From assembly GCA_017311185.1 (NCBI GenBank), contig JAESUZ010000432.1, forward strand, positions 248,001 to 312,000: a stretch of 64,000 bases of DNA, in the 5' to 3' direction. The notes beneath the pieces were generated by a model that ran no database searches, was not told the origin of the DNA, and was given only the letters and a program-made list of their open reading frames with translations. The translations under genes and the position numbers were made by a program. This document shows, one piece after another, positions 22,621 through 34,529 of this stretch (position 1 is the stretch's first letter; each line of letters starts with the position of its first letter). This stretch comes from Proteles cristata cristata (taxonomy: Eukaryota; Chordata; Mammalia; Carnivora; Hyaenidae).

Positions 22621-22832
22621 GGGGCACCTGGGTCAGTCTGCTGAGTGCCCAACTTCAGCTTAGGTCATGGTCTTGCGGTTCATGTGCAAGCCCCGCATCA
22701 GGCTCTGTGCTGACAGCTCAGAGCCTGGAACCTGCTTGAGATTCTATGTCTCCCTCTCTCTGCCCTTCTCCTGCTTTCTCTCTCTCTCTCTCTCAAAAAT
22801 AAATAAATATTGAAATTGAAATAAATTTTTAA
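22621..22832 (+). mobile_element. SINE inside ancient L1M
   Basis: Older type with a small deletion in the head ('cacctgggtcagtctgctga', which lacks part of 'tggctcag'). TSD 'aatggaaaatac' (22608-22619) and 'aatgcaaaatac' (22833-22844). Confidence 0.92.
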
Positions 22833-24110
22833 AATGCAAAATACACAACAGAAGATAAAACTATTTTAAATATATAAATGATAATGTAAATTTATCTATA
22901 AAATATAAACATTCTCAATAATAATAAAACACATAATTAAAAATTGAGCTAATGGCTTGCGTAGGAATATCACCAAAGAAGATGTATGAATGCCAAACAA
23001 TGACAAGAAAAGACTGTCAACATGATTAGTTATTAGAGAAATGTATTTTACAACTGCAATGAGCTTTAAAACGTACTTATTAGAAAATTTGAGAAAAAAA
23101 ACTGACAGTAACAAGTCTGAATGTTAGGTGGTGCAGCTACTTTGCAAAATATTTTGTCAGTTTCTTATAAATTTAAACCTATGTATGCTATACAATTCAA
23201 CAATCCTACACTTAGGCACTTATCCAGAAGGAAATGAAGCTTATATTCATAAAAAAAAACCCCACATATAAATGTTTATATCAGCTTTATCTATAACTAT
23301 ACAAAGAGGAAAGAACTTATATATCTTTTACCTTTTGAATGGATAATATATTGAGGTAGGGCCATAAATGGAATACCATTCTGTAATAAAAATGAACAAC
23401 TGCTGATAGATGCAATAAGATGATTGCATGTCAAATTCAAAAGGCTACATAAAAATATTCAATTTATAAGAAACTCTATTTATTTTTCACTTATATGACA
23501 TGGTGGAAAAGAAAAATATGTAGGGATGGAAAGCAAACGGTTTTTAAGAAGTGTTTGATACTACAAGATCATGAGAGAAATTTTAGAGGTAATAAAAGTG
23601 TTTTATATCACAACAGCTAAAGCTAGAAAAGGCAACAAGATAAGTAAAAACTTATTAGATTATACTTCAATGTGTAAATTTAATATCCATGAGTCCATAC
23701 TGAAATAAATAAATGATTGCAGAAATAAATAAAGGACCAGAGTTCCCACTTTTTAAGCATTGTCATCTGTCTATGATCTCCTTTCAAAACATACGAGGAA
23801 GAGGAAATAAAAAGAGGAACTTTACAGTGGAGAATCCTAAGAAATACTACTGCAGCCAGATGATCTAGATCAACCACAATGGTGATAAATCATATTGATT
23901 GTATATAACCTTGGTGGGGGGATGAAAATGGCACTTTACCTCTGTGACTTCATTTATAAACACATTACTCCAATCTAATTGTGACAAAACCATCAAAAAA
24001 GTTCCATTAGAGGGACATTCTACAAAATACCTGAGCAGTACTCTTCAAAGCTGTCAAGGTCATAAAAAATAAGGAGAGTCTGAGAAATGGGTGCCACCGA
24101 GAAAAGTCAA

Positions 24111-24805
24111 AGGGTAGCTTCTCAAATTGCTAGTTATCATGTAACCCACCAATTTCACTCCTAGGTCTATATTATGATTGTACTTAAGAGAATTGAAAAC
24201 AAAATATCCACACACACACAAAAACCAATTATTCATAGCAGCATTATTCATCATAACTAAGCAGCACAAACAGCTGAAATATACATCAACTGAAGAATGG
24301 ATAAGTAAAATACCATTACACACACACACACACACACATACACACACACACACACATAATTACAATATTTGCATATATACATAATTACAATATATACATA
24401 TATATATACAATAAAATGTTATTTGTCAATAAATTTGCAGTAATGACATAAGTTACAACAGGGATGAAACTTGAAATTGCAATGCTAAGTGAAAGAATCC
24501 AACCCAAAAAGACCAGAGCAAGTAGTTTGCTTCACACATATGAAATTTCCAGAATAGGAAAATCTGTAGAGAGAGCAGGTACACGAGTGCTTGTAGGGAA
24601 GGGTGTGGAAGAGAATGGTAAGTGACTGATAATTGCTATTGGTTTTTTGTTTTTTTTTTTTTGAATAATAAAAATGTTATAGAATTAGATTTTGGTGACA
24701 GTTAAACAGGTCCATATATCTACTTTTTTAAAAAAAAAAAAGGCATTAAATTGTACAATTGAATGTATGACAGGTGATTTCTAACTCAATAAAGATGATA
24801 AAGAG
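24111..24805 (+). mobile_element. Ancient L1 3' end
   Basis: Diverged ORF2 C-terminus ('tttcactcctaggtctata', 'attcatagcagcattattca', 'gaagaatggataagtaaaat') followed by a 3' UTR ending 'taaattgtacaattgaat' and 'ctaactcaataaagatgat' with an AATAAA signal. A second element from the one ending at 24110, because it restarts in the C-terminal region. Confidence 0.78.
24317..24356. repeat. (CA)n microsatellite
   Basis: (AC)n run with one 'ata' interruption, inside the ancient L1 C-terminal region. A shorter 'acacacacac' lies at 24210-24219. Confidence 0.95.
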
Positions 24806-24859
24806 GAAATATGTTGTACTCTTTTTCTCTGGTGTTCGCAGATTCATATGAATAGTCAA

Positions 24860-26640
24860 CTTTGACTCATTTCCTCCCCCTTATAAATGACACACAATTT
24901 CTCTCAGCTGCTTTCAAGGTTTTTTTCTTTGTCTTCACCTTCACAAGTTTAATTATGATGTCCTTTAATGTGGATTTCTTTAAGTCTTCTTGGAAATCAA
25001 TGAGTTACTTGAACATTTAAGATACGCTCTTGCCAGATTTGTGAAGGTTTCAGCCATTCTTTCTTTCTCTCTTTATTCAGCCCTACTCTCTCTTTTGTTT
25101 TTCTAGGGCACTAGGACACAATACTATAAATATTAAGATTTCATTTTTATTGTCTCACATGTCTTTGTGTCTCCATTAGTTATTTTTCTTCTTCAGTCTA
25201 TTCTCTCTCTCTCTAATTCTATTGATCTGATTTCACCTTCCTTGACTCTACCCTCTGTAATCTTTGGTTTATTTTTGAGCCCAACCAGTAAGTGTTTTTA
25301 TTTCAGTGAAATTTTTAATCCTATAATTTCAAATCAGTACTTTTTTTCTAACTTCTGTGTTTTTTCCAAGATTCTATATAGTTTAATTTATTTAAAGATT
25401 GTAAAACTTGACGAGTAGTTTTTGAAGGCTGCTTTAAAATCTTCCTCGGATATTTTCAACATCTGATTCATCTCAGTCTTGGTGTCTGTTGATGATCTTT
25501 TCTCAGTTGAGTTGTACTTTTCCTGCTTCTTTGTATGATTAATGATTTTTTCCATTGTATTGTGGGCATTTAAACAAAATTACAAAAGTCTCAATCCCAC
25601 TGTTTATATTTTTGCTATCTGATTAGTGTTTAGCAAGCAATCTACCTCTGGAGGCAGCAGGTGCTTCTTTGCCCTGGCAGCGGGAGTGCAGATTCACAGG
25701 GTTTCATTCGCTTGGGTGATACCTGCAGACACCTGGCTGGGGAAAGGGGAGTACTGAATCCACACTCCCTCTTTGCCTCCAACTGGTGGTTGAAGCTCAG
25801 CTTCTCCCTGGGCCCAGATCTCAGCACACAGCAAGGAAGTGGAACGCAGATGTGCATGACTTGGTGGCTACAGGACAGCAATGGAAGCTCAGTTTAGCAC
25901 TGCACCTTGCTGACACCAGGGGAGGGGAGAGACACAGTGGAGCGTGGGCTAGCTCCACCTTGCAGGCCCTCATTCACTGATGCTGAACCCAGCGTCCTTG
26001 ATGCTGTATGGGGAAGAGGTCCAGCCCTCTGCTGGGTCCTGACAACCCTGCCTTGTTGGAGAAATCCAAGCATCACCTCAGTCCAGCGGAGGGAGACCCA
26101 AGATTAGGATCCCACTCTGCCTTGCTGACAAAGCCTTGATTATTCCTCTCTCTCTTTGGGTAGTTTCCAGAGGATCAGCCCCCAACACCCTACAATCCTA
26201 CCTCAGTGGGGCATTCAGAGCAGCACCTGTCTCCCCCCGGATGGGGAATGGAGGATTAGTTGCCAGCTGTACCTGCTAAAACTGCAGCCAGAGGGATTGC
26301 ATGTGGAGGGTCATGCAATTTACAGTTTGCGCTTCGGCATTTGGGTGGATTCGGATTGCTTTGCCAAAAAGGCTCTCTTATTTTTATTCTGCTTTCTCCT
26401 AACCCTTGGCTATTCCTGGAGTGACTTTCTGTGCCTGTGACAGTTCCAGGTTGGAGGTTTGTGGTGGCAGGTCCAGGAGACAAGGGAGGGAACAAGAGAT
26501 TAGGGGAATTACTCCGTATCCTTCATCAAGTTGCAAAGTCACCACCCCCAGTGGCAGAACCGCCACCCCCAGTTTTCTATTTGGATAAAGGGGGGGCAGG
26601 CTGAGAGTCAGAGGGGCTAGTTCATCTTGGTTGGAACTGG
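24860..26640 (-). mobile_element. Ancient L1 5' region (ORF1 and 5' UTR), reverse strand
   Basis: Phrases typical of antisense ORF1/5' UTR of old mammalian L1s are seen in order: 'ttaattatgatgtccttta', 'gtgaaggtttcagccattct', 'attgtctcacatgtctttgt', 'ggctgctttaaaatcttcct', 'caacatctgattcatctcag'. From about 25640 to 26640 the sequence is GC-richer with short open frames on both strands, as in L1 5' UTRs. No coding capacity is left. The right boundary is approximate. Confidence 0.65.
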
Positions 26641-26808
26641 AAGTTTTGATTTATTTTTAAAAATCTGTCATTATTGATAATCACATTACATTTGCCATTT
26701 GCCATGCACTGTTCCACTACTATCATGTATGCCCCAAACAACATATGGGCTACTTAATACCTTTAATAACTCCAAATTTCATATGCATATTCTGACACAG
26801 TGTTTAAA

Positions 26809-27014
26809 TTTTTTAAATTGTTTTTTTATTTCTGAGAGAGAGACAGCATGAGCAAGGGAGGGTCAGAGAGAGAGGGAGACAAAGAATCTGAAACAGGCTC
26901 CAAACTCTGAGCTGGCTGTCAGCACAGCCCGATGAGGGGCTTGAACTCATGAACAGCGAGATCATGATCTGAGCCGAAGTTGGACGCTTAGCCAACTGAG
27001 CCACCCACGTGCCC
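26809..27014 (-). mobile_element. Felid SINE, reverse strand
   Basis: Intermediate copy ('gagctggctgtcagcacagc') with a decayed tail ('ttttttatttctgagagaga'). TSD approximately 'cacagtgtttaaa' (26796-26808) against 'cacagagtgtttaaa' (27015-27029), differing by a 2-bp indel. Confidence 0.93.
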
Positions 27015-27064
27015 CACAGAGTGTTTAAAGAACTGGCGCAAAATCACTTAGCCAATAAATTCTT

Positions 27065-27307
27065 TTTTTTTTTTTAAGCCTTTTTTTTTTTAAATGTTTT
27101 TATTTATTTATTTATTTCTAGGAGAGAGAGAGACAGCATGAACAGGGGAGGGTCAGAGAGAGAGGGAGTGACAGACTCTGAAACAGGCTCCAGGCTCTGA
27201 GCTGGCAGTCAGCACAGAGCCCGACGCGGGGCTCGAACCCACGAACCGCGGGATCATGACCTGAGCGAAAGTCGGACGCTTAACCGACTAAGCCACCCGG
27301 GCGCCCC
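27065..27307 (-). mobile_element. Very young SINE with perfect 19-bp TSD
   Basis: Near-consensus reverse-strand copy that still holds CpGs ('cccgacgcggggctcgaacc', 'gaaccgcgggatcatgacct'). Perfect 19-bp TSD 'acttagccaataaattctt' at 27046-27064 and 27308-27326. It sits 50 bp from the older SINE 26809-27014. One of the youngest inserts in the window. Confidence 0.97.
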
Positions 27308-27326
27308 ACTTAGCCAATAAATTCTT

Positions 27327-28243
27327 AACTTTAGGTAGAATTCATGACCTCTCTGTAGGTCACCACTCTATTCATTTACTAGATTCGAAGTGATAACTTG
27401 AGGTAAGAACCCTGAGTTTTGTTTTGTATCTTTCCAAAACAAAAACAAAAAAGATCTTATGGAATGATCTCAAAAACAGAACTTAAAAAAACCCTTACTA
27501 TAATAAAAATCAAAGCATAAGCACTGCTGGCGAAAAATAAATTGTATTACTATAATTATTTTATTAGTAAAACATGGGAATCATTTCAGATTATAAGACT
27601 GATCACAGACTTACTCTTTTCTTTAAAATGGTCCTGGAAAAAAACTTCAATTTTAATCTACCATTCTTTCAAGAACAATCATTGTCATTGTGTTAAAAAA
27701 TGTTGAGAAGTGTATGTCAGAACATAAAGAATAAATACTACTAGGTTTAACTTATGCCAAGATGTCACATTTTTATCTTCCTGATTCTGTGTTCACTAAG
27801 CATCTTCCAAGTACATTTGTCTGACTATATTTCCTTGGAATTTTTCCTTACATTCTATATTTCAAATTGCCCTTTGGCTCATACACTATTTTCTTGTGTA
27901 TTTTGTCATCAGTCTGCATTTGCAGAGACCAACCAATTTGAGGAAATTAGTAATTTCAAGTTCTGACATCCTAATGCTGGGACCAGACACTAGACCATGC
28001 CAATCCCACCATCCTGATGTCTTCTTGAGAGATGAGAGTCAGCAGTCAGAGGGATGCCCAGAAGAACAGCTCTTTTCTTCCAGTCGGCTGCAACATCACT
28101 GTCCTGTAGAATATTCATAGGCCGTACTGCAGCTAACACTGGGAACAAACAGCATGGCCAGGATTTCAGCAGAGCTTTCAGCCTCAAGTCAGGTGTTTAC
28201 TCCACCAGAATAAGACTATTCAATTTCACTGATTACATTGTGT
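27327..28243. other. Unique DNA, nothing recognised
   Basis: About 900 bp of AT-rich, then more balanced sequence (27900-28200). Open frames of 60-96 codons at 27896-28344 overlap on both strands but have no family signature. Confidence 0.5.
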
Positions 28244-28458
28244 TTTTATTTATTTATTTAAAATGTTTATTTATTTTTGACAGAGAGACAGGCAAACAGA
28301 GCATGAGGAGGGAAGGGGCAGAGAGAGAGGGAGACAGAATCTGAAGCAGGCTCCAGGCTCTGAGCTGTCAGCACAGAGCCTGAAGTGGGACACGAACCCA
28401 TGAACTGTGAGATCATGACCTGAATCAAAGTCGGAGGCTTAGCTGAAGGAGCCACCCC
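28244..28458 (-). mobile_element. Older felid SINE, reverse strand
   Basis: Tail 'tttatttatttatttaaaat', body 'gagctgtcagcacagagcct', and a head ending in 'gaaggagccacccct', a deletion relative to the usual 'gagccacccaggcgcccc'. The TSD is blurred by the ATTT-rich tail. Confidence 0.9.
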
Positions 28459-29107
28459 TAAAATTGTTTATTTAAGCTAAGCTTAGGTTTACCTTCATTT
28501 ATGGTATCTTTTTTTTTTTTTACATGAGTAACCTATTTCCAGCTAATCCACGGCAAATTTGAAACTATCTTAGTTGGTGTTGGAATTAGAGACAAAGCAC
28601 TGTCACTGAGGGTTTCCATAATCATTTGTCACCCTCTTTGTTTAGTTCTGCTCTCTGTATACAACTCATACAGTTTTGTGACATCACGCTGTTACACATT
28701 GTTGTCCCAGCTCTTACTATAACACGAGGCATTTTCTTTGCTATGAGCTAGTAGGAAAGGAGAAACAACAAAAAGCAAGAAAGTTTGTAAATAAGAAATA
28801 ACAGGCAGTTTGGCAGTTTTTAGCAAAATCTTGAAATATATTCTCTTCCCATATATTCAACAAAAAAGTATCTATTAAACACCTAATATGCCAGTTATAC
28901 TAAGTACTTTTGTATTCTTAAGGAATTTCACAGGGATTATTAAACTCTTGCAATTATTGAATTGTCCAAATATGTGCAACACCACTCAAAATCAAAATAG
29001 TAATGGTGGATATAATTGAAATCAGGTGTATCAGTCTGTAATTGAGTACAAATTTATACTGTGTTCATTTATCTTTGTCCAATAACAACAACAATGAAGT
29101 AAGTTGT
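28459..29107. other. Unique DNA, nothing recognised
   Basis: About 650 bp, with a T run at 28511-28521. No gene or repeat is recognised. Confidence 0.5.
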
Positions 29108-29186
29108 ATTAATCTACAATGTGCTAGGCAGAGTCCTAGTCTTTTTTATGTATTATCTCATCTCACCTTCAAAACCACCCCATGTG
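29108..29186 (+). repeat. MIR element, left part
   Basis: Matches the MIR core region ('ctacaatgtgctaggcagag', 'tatgtattatctcatctcac'). MIR is an ancient mammalian tRNA-derived SINE. The element is split by the felid SINE 29187-29393 and resumes at 29410. Confidence 0.72.
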
Positions 29187-29393
29187 GGGGAGCCTGGGTG
29201 GTCAGTGATTAAGCATCTGACCACGGCTCAGGTCATAATTTTTTTTTGTTCGTGAGTACAAACCCCACACTGCACTCTGAGCTGAGAGCTCAGAGTCTGC
29301 TTCAGTTTCTGTGTCTTCTTTTCTCTCTGCCACTTCTCTGCTTGTGCTCTGCCTTTCTCTCTCAAAAATAAATAAACACTAAGTTAAACAAAC
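29187..29393 (+). mobile_element. Felid SINE inserted in a MIR
   Basis: Plus-strand SINE with damaged head ('gagcctgggtggtcagtgat') and T-run inside the body. TSD 'aaaaccaccccatgtg' (29171-29186) and 'aaaaacaccccaggtg' (29394-29409), two differences in 16. The tail contains an 'aaacaaacaaaaac' run. Confidence 0.92.
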
Positions 29394-29409
29394 AAAAACA
29401 CCCCAGGTG

Positions 29410-29530
29410 ATGGATTCTGTTATCATCACTTCCAGATGATTAAACTCTGACCAATGGGAACTGGTCAGATTAACACAAGGTTTTCCAGGGGGATTTGAAC
29501 TCAGTGTGACTTCAGAGTGACACTCCTTAT
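29410..29530 (+). repeat. MIR element, right part
   Basis: Continues the MIR ('tatcatcacttccagatgat', 'gattaaactctgacca') to its end phrase 'ggatttgaactcagtgtgac', which corresponds to the MIR 'ggattcgaacccaggtctg'. Confidence 0.7.
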
Positions 29531-31789
29531 CATTAATAAATGTCACAAATGTCACAAAGCACATAGGGTATATAAAACTAACAAGGAAAATGAAATCAAT
29601 GAAATAATTGATAGGATCCATAAATAAATTATTAAAGCCTTGACCTCTGTCTAAGGGCTTCTCTCTTATGGCAACAAGCAGGGGCTATTGGTTAATATCT
29701 GAAAGCTACCATAATTAAAAGCGGTATACTTGTAATGTACTAGAGAGATTTCTTTCACTGGTCTCTAACAAAGTGACTATAACTTGATAGGCTGCATTCC
29801 GTCTTTTAAATAAACCTTTTTTCTTGAGAAATACATGAAAAGGAGTGACAAGAAATTTAAATTTGTATTCAAAATTCTGTTACTTTGATTTGAGAGACCA
29901 TATAAACAAATCCCTAATAAAATATATCTTAAATTTTTCTTGAAAAAATTGTATGTGATCTTATTCTTGAAGAATTAAAATAGAAATGGATATTCACATT
30001 TCTCTCTACTTCAATTGGAAATACCAAAAGTAGAAGGAGCTAGCATTAATTGGGTGTCTAATATGAGTCAGATGCCTTTGCCAACACTTTTTAAGCTGAA
30101 TCTCAGCAAGAAGAGTCAGAGAAAAGCAGAGTAAGAGACTAACTACAGATAGCTTTCTGTTTCTTTGAAAAAGAAAAGAAAGGTTTTATAATGTATTATT
30201 TAAAGTGGATTATTCCAAATCATCCCAGACTTAAATGAAAGCCACAAAATAAAATAAAATTTATTTTCGGCTTATCACTCTTTATTATTTGTGTGGAAAA
30301 CTGAAATTTCATGGATATTTTGAAGGATTAAGCTTTTCTCAAAATTAGGACACTAAACTAGGGAGCTTTTCTGAGAAGGTGTTTTTCTTTGTGCCTGTAT
30401 GAGTGGCCTTCTCACCAACGACACCCCTACCAGCAGATCACTTATTCTTCTCACTACCTAGCACCCTCACCATGAATCACAGAGCGATCTTCCCAGTGTA
30501 AGTGAGTACCACTTCCCACAGCCGGCAGGCTGTTCTCACTGACAGCCATCAGCAAGTTCAGCTTCATTAAAGCCACAGTCATTGCCATGATTCATGCAAA
30601 AATTGAACCCCAGATTGTAGTCATTACATGAGATAATGAACCTTAGCTCCATATAAACTCTGAATTCTGCCTGAATGCCAGCAACAAGTGTAAGTCAACG
30701 TCAACATCGCATCAGTTTCATTAACATCTTGACTCAATTCATCTTTAGAAAATCTCAGCCAAGGATTTCATTTTAGCAACACCACAGAACATTTTATGTA
30801 TTGACCAGGCGGAAACCATTTATTTACTTTCATGTTTCCTTCATGGTCTTACTGGTTGTAAATCTTTCTTCAGAAAACTTAGATTTGATTAGTCTAGACT
30901 CAAAGATGCATTCCTCATTTTTAGGTCACTAAATAATTGCATTCTTTTCCATGAGAAAAGGAAGTGCTAACTTGTATTGCACTATAGGGCCATAATATTC
31001 TCAGATCATATGGTAAAAATCTTCTTTTATGCTGTTAGTCTTCAAAGTATCGGCTTTGTAAGTCCATCATGCACAGTAAGTGTTTATAGGCTTGTTCCAA
31101 AGACACCCTCAACATCATGTCATGCCGTAAAGTAATCAAATTGAGCCCAAGTTGACCTTGATTTAATTAGTTTTCTTTACTGGAAATCACAGCCAGGATT
31201 AAGAGGAGTTTCCTAATTCCTCCAGGCTTCATTACTTGGCCTATTCACAGCATGCCCCCCCTCCCCCCGCATCAAGTTATTAACAAAACCCAATGTAACT
31301 AGTCACAGTCATGCTGTTTCTACAGGCTATTCAGATGACATTTTAGAGAAATTCTTCTCTCAGCAAGAAGAAATGGATTACAGTTTTGATCTTTGGCACA
31401 ACAATGGAAAAGAGCAAAGACAGTGATTGCCTCCTGAGATTCTTCCTGCAGCATTTTTCATCTCAATCTATTCTGGAACCCTACGAAATAATGATTTCAG
31501 AGCTCTGGCAAGGGATAGGTTTTAAGCACACTATAACCACCATTGTATATTCTGTTTGATTCATACAAAGTAAGAAATTATGACCCCACACCTGATGATA
31601 TCATTTACTCCACTCACGTAATCACTTTTAAAGGTCTTAGTGTTTTCTTCTAGAAATCTTCAAGAACAGTAAGAACATATGTGATATTGATGTATGCACA
31701 TTTACCCTTTGCACTAATTTATGCAAATTTATCTAACTAATCTTCTGAAGATTGTTACTCTGTATCAATCAAAAAATTAGTTACAGAGA
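29531..31789. other. Repeat-poor block
   Basis: About 2.3 kb with no SINE, L1 or microsatellite apart from one weak MIR-like stretch (30036-30150). Positions 30380-31560 have balanced composition and no long open frame. No coding signature is seen. The lack of insertions in a repeat-dense window makes it a candidate for constrained noncoding DNA, which is an inference only. Confidence 0.5.
30036..30150 (+). repeat. Probable decayed MIR
   Basis: 'gctagcattaattgggtgtc', 'agtcagatgcctttgccaac' and 'cagagtaagagactaac' line up in order with MIR phrases (gctaacatttattgagtgct, gccaggcactgtgctaag, cagagaagttaagtaac) with a deletion between them. Identity is low. Confidence 0.4.
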
Positions 31790-31854
31790 GGTTGTGGGTA
31801 TAAATGTAAAATATATGAAAGGAAAGCTTCCAAAATAAAACATGGGTAATGTAT

Positions 31855-31958
31855 TTGGATATTCCAGAGAAAAAGAACCAATAGGAAATGATCAAACATG
31901 TGGACAGCCACCTGCTAGTCAAGTTGACACATAAAATTAACAATCACAATAACAATCT
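31855..31958 (+). repeat. Ancient L1M-type 3' segment, mostly deleted
   Basis: Starts with 'attccagagaaaaagaacca' and ends with 'agtcaagttgacacataaaa' and 'attaacaatcaca'. These are the two ends of a common old mammalian repeat segment that I associate with L1M 3' regions. The middle is missing. The family name is not certain. Confidence 0.5.
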
Positions 31959-31959
31959 A

Positions 31960-32840
31960 TAAAAATGTAGTTTGAAGAACTATTACTTGACAGAAACTTA
32001 AGAGGTTATAAAGATTGTTAAAATACTACATTAAAATTAAAGTTAATAAATTCTGTCACTCACTAGGTACCCATTTTGAAAATATATTGATATAATAAAA
32101 TATGATACAGCTATCAAAGTAAATCATTTACTGTTAAAAAGATAACATAATAAATCTCACAATGTAAAGTGGAATGAAAAAAGTCAGAGGCAAAAAACAA
32201 ACAAGCAAACAAACAAAAACGAATGGTCTGTAATGCCATTCATGGTAACTTCAACCACTAACAAATTCTAGATTTAGAAGTCAGAGTAGTAGGTACCTTT
32301 TGAGAGAATAAAGTTAGAGATTTGAAGATTGTTTAAATGCTTAATTCACTTTGTGATAATTTGTCACAAATAAACTTGTATTTGTGCAGTGCTCCTCATC
32401 TATGGTATGCATGGATGAAGAACAAACCAGATGATTTTCTTATATTTAGGAGTATCAATTAAATTCCCAGTCTAAATTAAAGGAACAAAAAATAAAAAAA
32501 TTTCACTGTATCTTCTAGAGTCATTAAAGTAATTATGAGGGACTGAAGAAAAATAGCAGTATACAAATACAAGAGGGAAATAAAATTAATATTCTGAAAG
32601 AACAATTATAAACTCAATTATAACTAAAAAGATAACAAATTAGGATTAACATGTGTATTATTATATTTAACAAGGCTAATTCTCATAAGGCAAAACTACG
32701 GACAGACTGGTTTTTTCACATTCACAATATTTAAGATAAAAGCAAGTGTAAATATAAACTGACAGGAAAAATTAAAGTAAAAGACTGAGCAATTTTATGA
32801 AATAAATGCAACCAAAGAGATGGCAGTCTTGGGAGATTAC
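31960..32840. other. AT-rich unique DNA
   Basis: About 880 bp, AT-rich, with a short 'aaacaaacaagcaaacaaac' stretch at 32196-32217. No gene or repeat is assigned with confidence. Confidence 0.5.
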
Positions 32841-32844
32841 GGCT

Positions 32845-34110
32845 GAGACAACTATAGAATAGAGTACCCTGAAATAAACTCACAAAAGTATCATCAATGG
32901 ATCTTTGATAAAGACAATACAATGGAGCCACGACGGTCTTTTCAACAATGGTGCTGGCACAACTGGCCATCCAGATGCAAGACAATGAATCCAGACACAG
33001 ACTTCACACTTTTCACAAATTTAACCCCAAATGGATCAGAGACCTAATCGTAAAACACAAAGCTATAAAACTCCTAGAAGATAAAACTCATAGGAGAAAA
33101 CCTAGATGATCTTGGGCTTGGCAGTGACTTTTTAGATATGAGACCAAAAGCATGACCCGTGAAATACTTAATTAATAAGCTGAACTTCATTAAAATTAAA
33201 AGCTGATCTGCAAAAGGCAACGTTAAGAGAATAAAAAGACAAGCCACTGACTGGGTGAAAATATTTTAAGAAAACATAGATAAAGGACTGTTACCCAAAA
33301 TATACACAAAATCTTAAAACTCAACAATAAGAAAGCAAGCCAACTACAGACACCTCACCAATGAAGATGTACAGATGGCAAATCAGTCTATGAAGGGGTG
33401 CTCCACATCATTTGTCACCAGGATAATATGATGTAAATCATCAGTGATATACCACAGCATGCCCGTTAGAATGGCCAAAATCCAAGACACTGACAGCCAC
33501 AAATGAGGGAGAACATGGGAGTTTTCATTCATTGCCGGTGTGTAAAATAGTACAGTCACTTTGGAAGACAATTCAGCAGTTTTTTACATAATTAAACATA
33601 TTCTTACCATACTATACTTTAACTGTACTCCTTGGTACTTACCAAAAGGAGCAGCAACTATATTTATAATTGTCGAAACTTGGAAGCAACCAAGATTTCC
33701 TTCACTAGGTGAATGGACAAACAAAACGGTGGCACGTCTGTACAATGGGTATTACTCAGCACTAAAAAGAAATGTGATATCAGGCCATGAAAAGATATGG
33801 AGGAACTTAAATACATATGACGAAATATAAAAAGCCAGCCTGAAAAGGTTACATACTGTATGATTTCAATGACATGACATCTGGAAAAGGCAAAACTATG
33901 GACACTCTAAAAAGATAAGGGGAGAAAAAGGGAGTCATTGTTTAATGGGTATGGAGGTTCAATTCTACAAGACAAAAAGTCATGGGGTTGGAGAGTAGTG
34001 AAGGCTGCACAACAATATGAATGTACTTAATACCACTGAACTGTGTCCTTAAAAATGGTGAAGATGGTACATTTTTTTCTGTGTCTTTTACCACAAAAAA
34101 TAAAAGAAAA
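32845..34110 (+). mobile_element. Ancient L1M 3' half
   Basis: Diverged ORF2 second half followed by a 3' UTR. Ordered landmarks are 'atcaatggatctttgataaa', 'cttttcaacaatggtgctgg', 'ccccaaatggatcagagacc', 'aaagacaagccactgactgg', 'gtatgatttcaatgacatga' and the end phrase 'cactgaactgtgtccttaaa'. No frame survives beyond 90 codons. Confidence 0.82.
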
Positions 34111-34326
34111 TAACTACTCCAATGCAAGTCCCAGGCTCCTCTTGTCTGGGTTGGTCAGGGACCAGGTCTACAAGCATGAATACCAAAAAATGAATTAAGG
34201 ATCAAGACCCACCAAAAACTCTTTATCTCAACAGAATTCTGGAGATGGGTGGTGGTGAAAAATAAATCCACAGTACTTTTATAATTTGTAAAAGTTTCAT
34301 ATTCATAATCAAAACAAAACATTATT

Positions 34327-34529
34327 GGGGTGCCTGGGTGGCTTAGTCAGTTGAACTTCCGACTTGGGCTTGGGTCATAATCTCGTGGTTTGTGGGTTTG
34401 AGCCCCATGTTGAAATCTGTGCTGACAGCTCAGAGCCTGGAGCCTGCTAGGGATTCTGTGACTCTCTCTCTCTCTGTCTCTCCTCAGCTCACTCTCTCTG
34501 TCTCATTCTCAAAATAAATAATCATTTTA
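34327..34529 (+). mobile_element. Felid SINE
   Basis: Plus-strand copy, head 'gcctgggtggcttagtcagt', B box 'gggtttgagccccatg'. Short TSD 'aaaacattatt' (34316-34326) and 'aaaacactatt' (34530-34540). Confidence 0.92.

Larger units (their letters stand above)
21752..24110 (+). mobile_element. Ancient L1M, right part of the split element (ORF2 end and 3' UTR)
   Basis: Continues the fragment at 14570-15387. Positions 21780-22110 cover the ORF2 thumb-to-C-terminal region ('aaattttta..ggaattgaca', 'agatacatagatcaatggaa'). Positions 22395-23560 cover the C-terminus ('caaagaagatgtatgaatg', 'ggaataccattctgtaat'). Positions 23640-24110 match the old L1M-type 3' UTR ('aatatccatgagtccatact', 'ctacaaaatacctgagcagt'). 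A GGAA/GAAA tract (22125-22387) and a SINE (22621-22832) interrupt it. Strongly decayed. Confidence 0.72.

Noticed and set aside
25640..26600. Cluster of overlapping open frames on both strands in a GC-richer stretch, as if a gene
   Set aside because: Flanking sequence matches antisense ORF1 and 5' UTR of an ancient L1. GC-rich L1 5' UTRs give such frames. No splice-consistent exon is seen.
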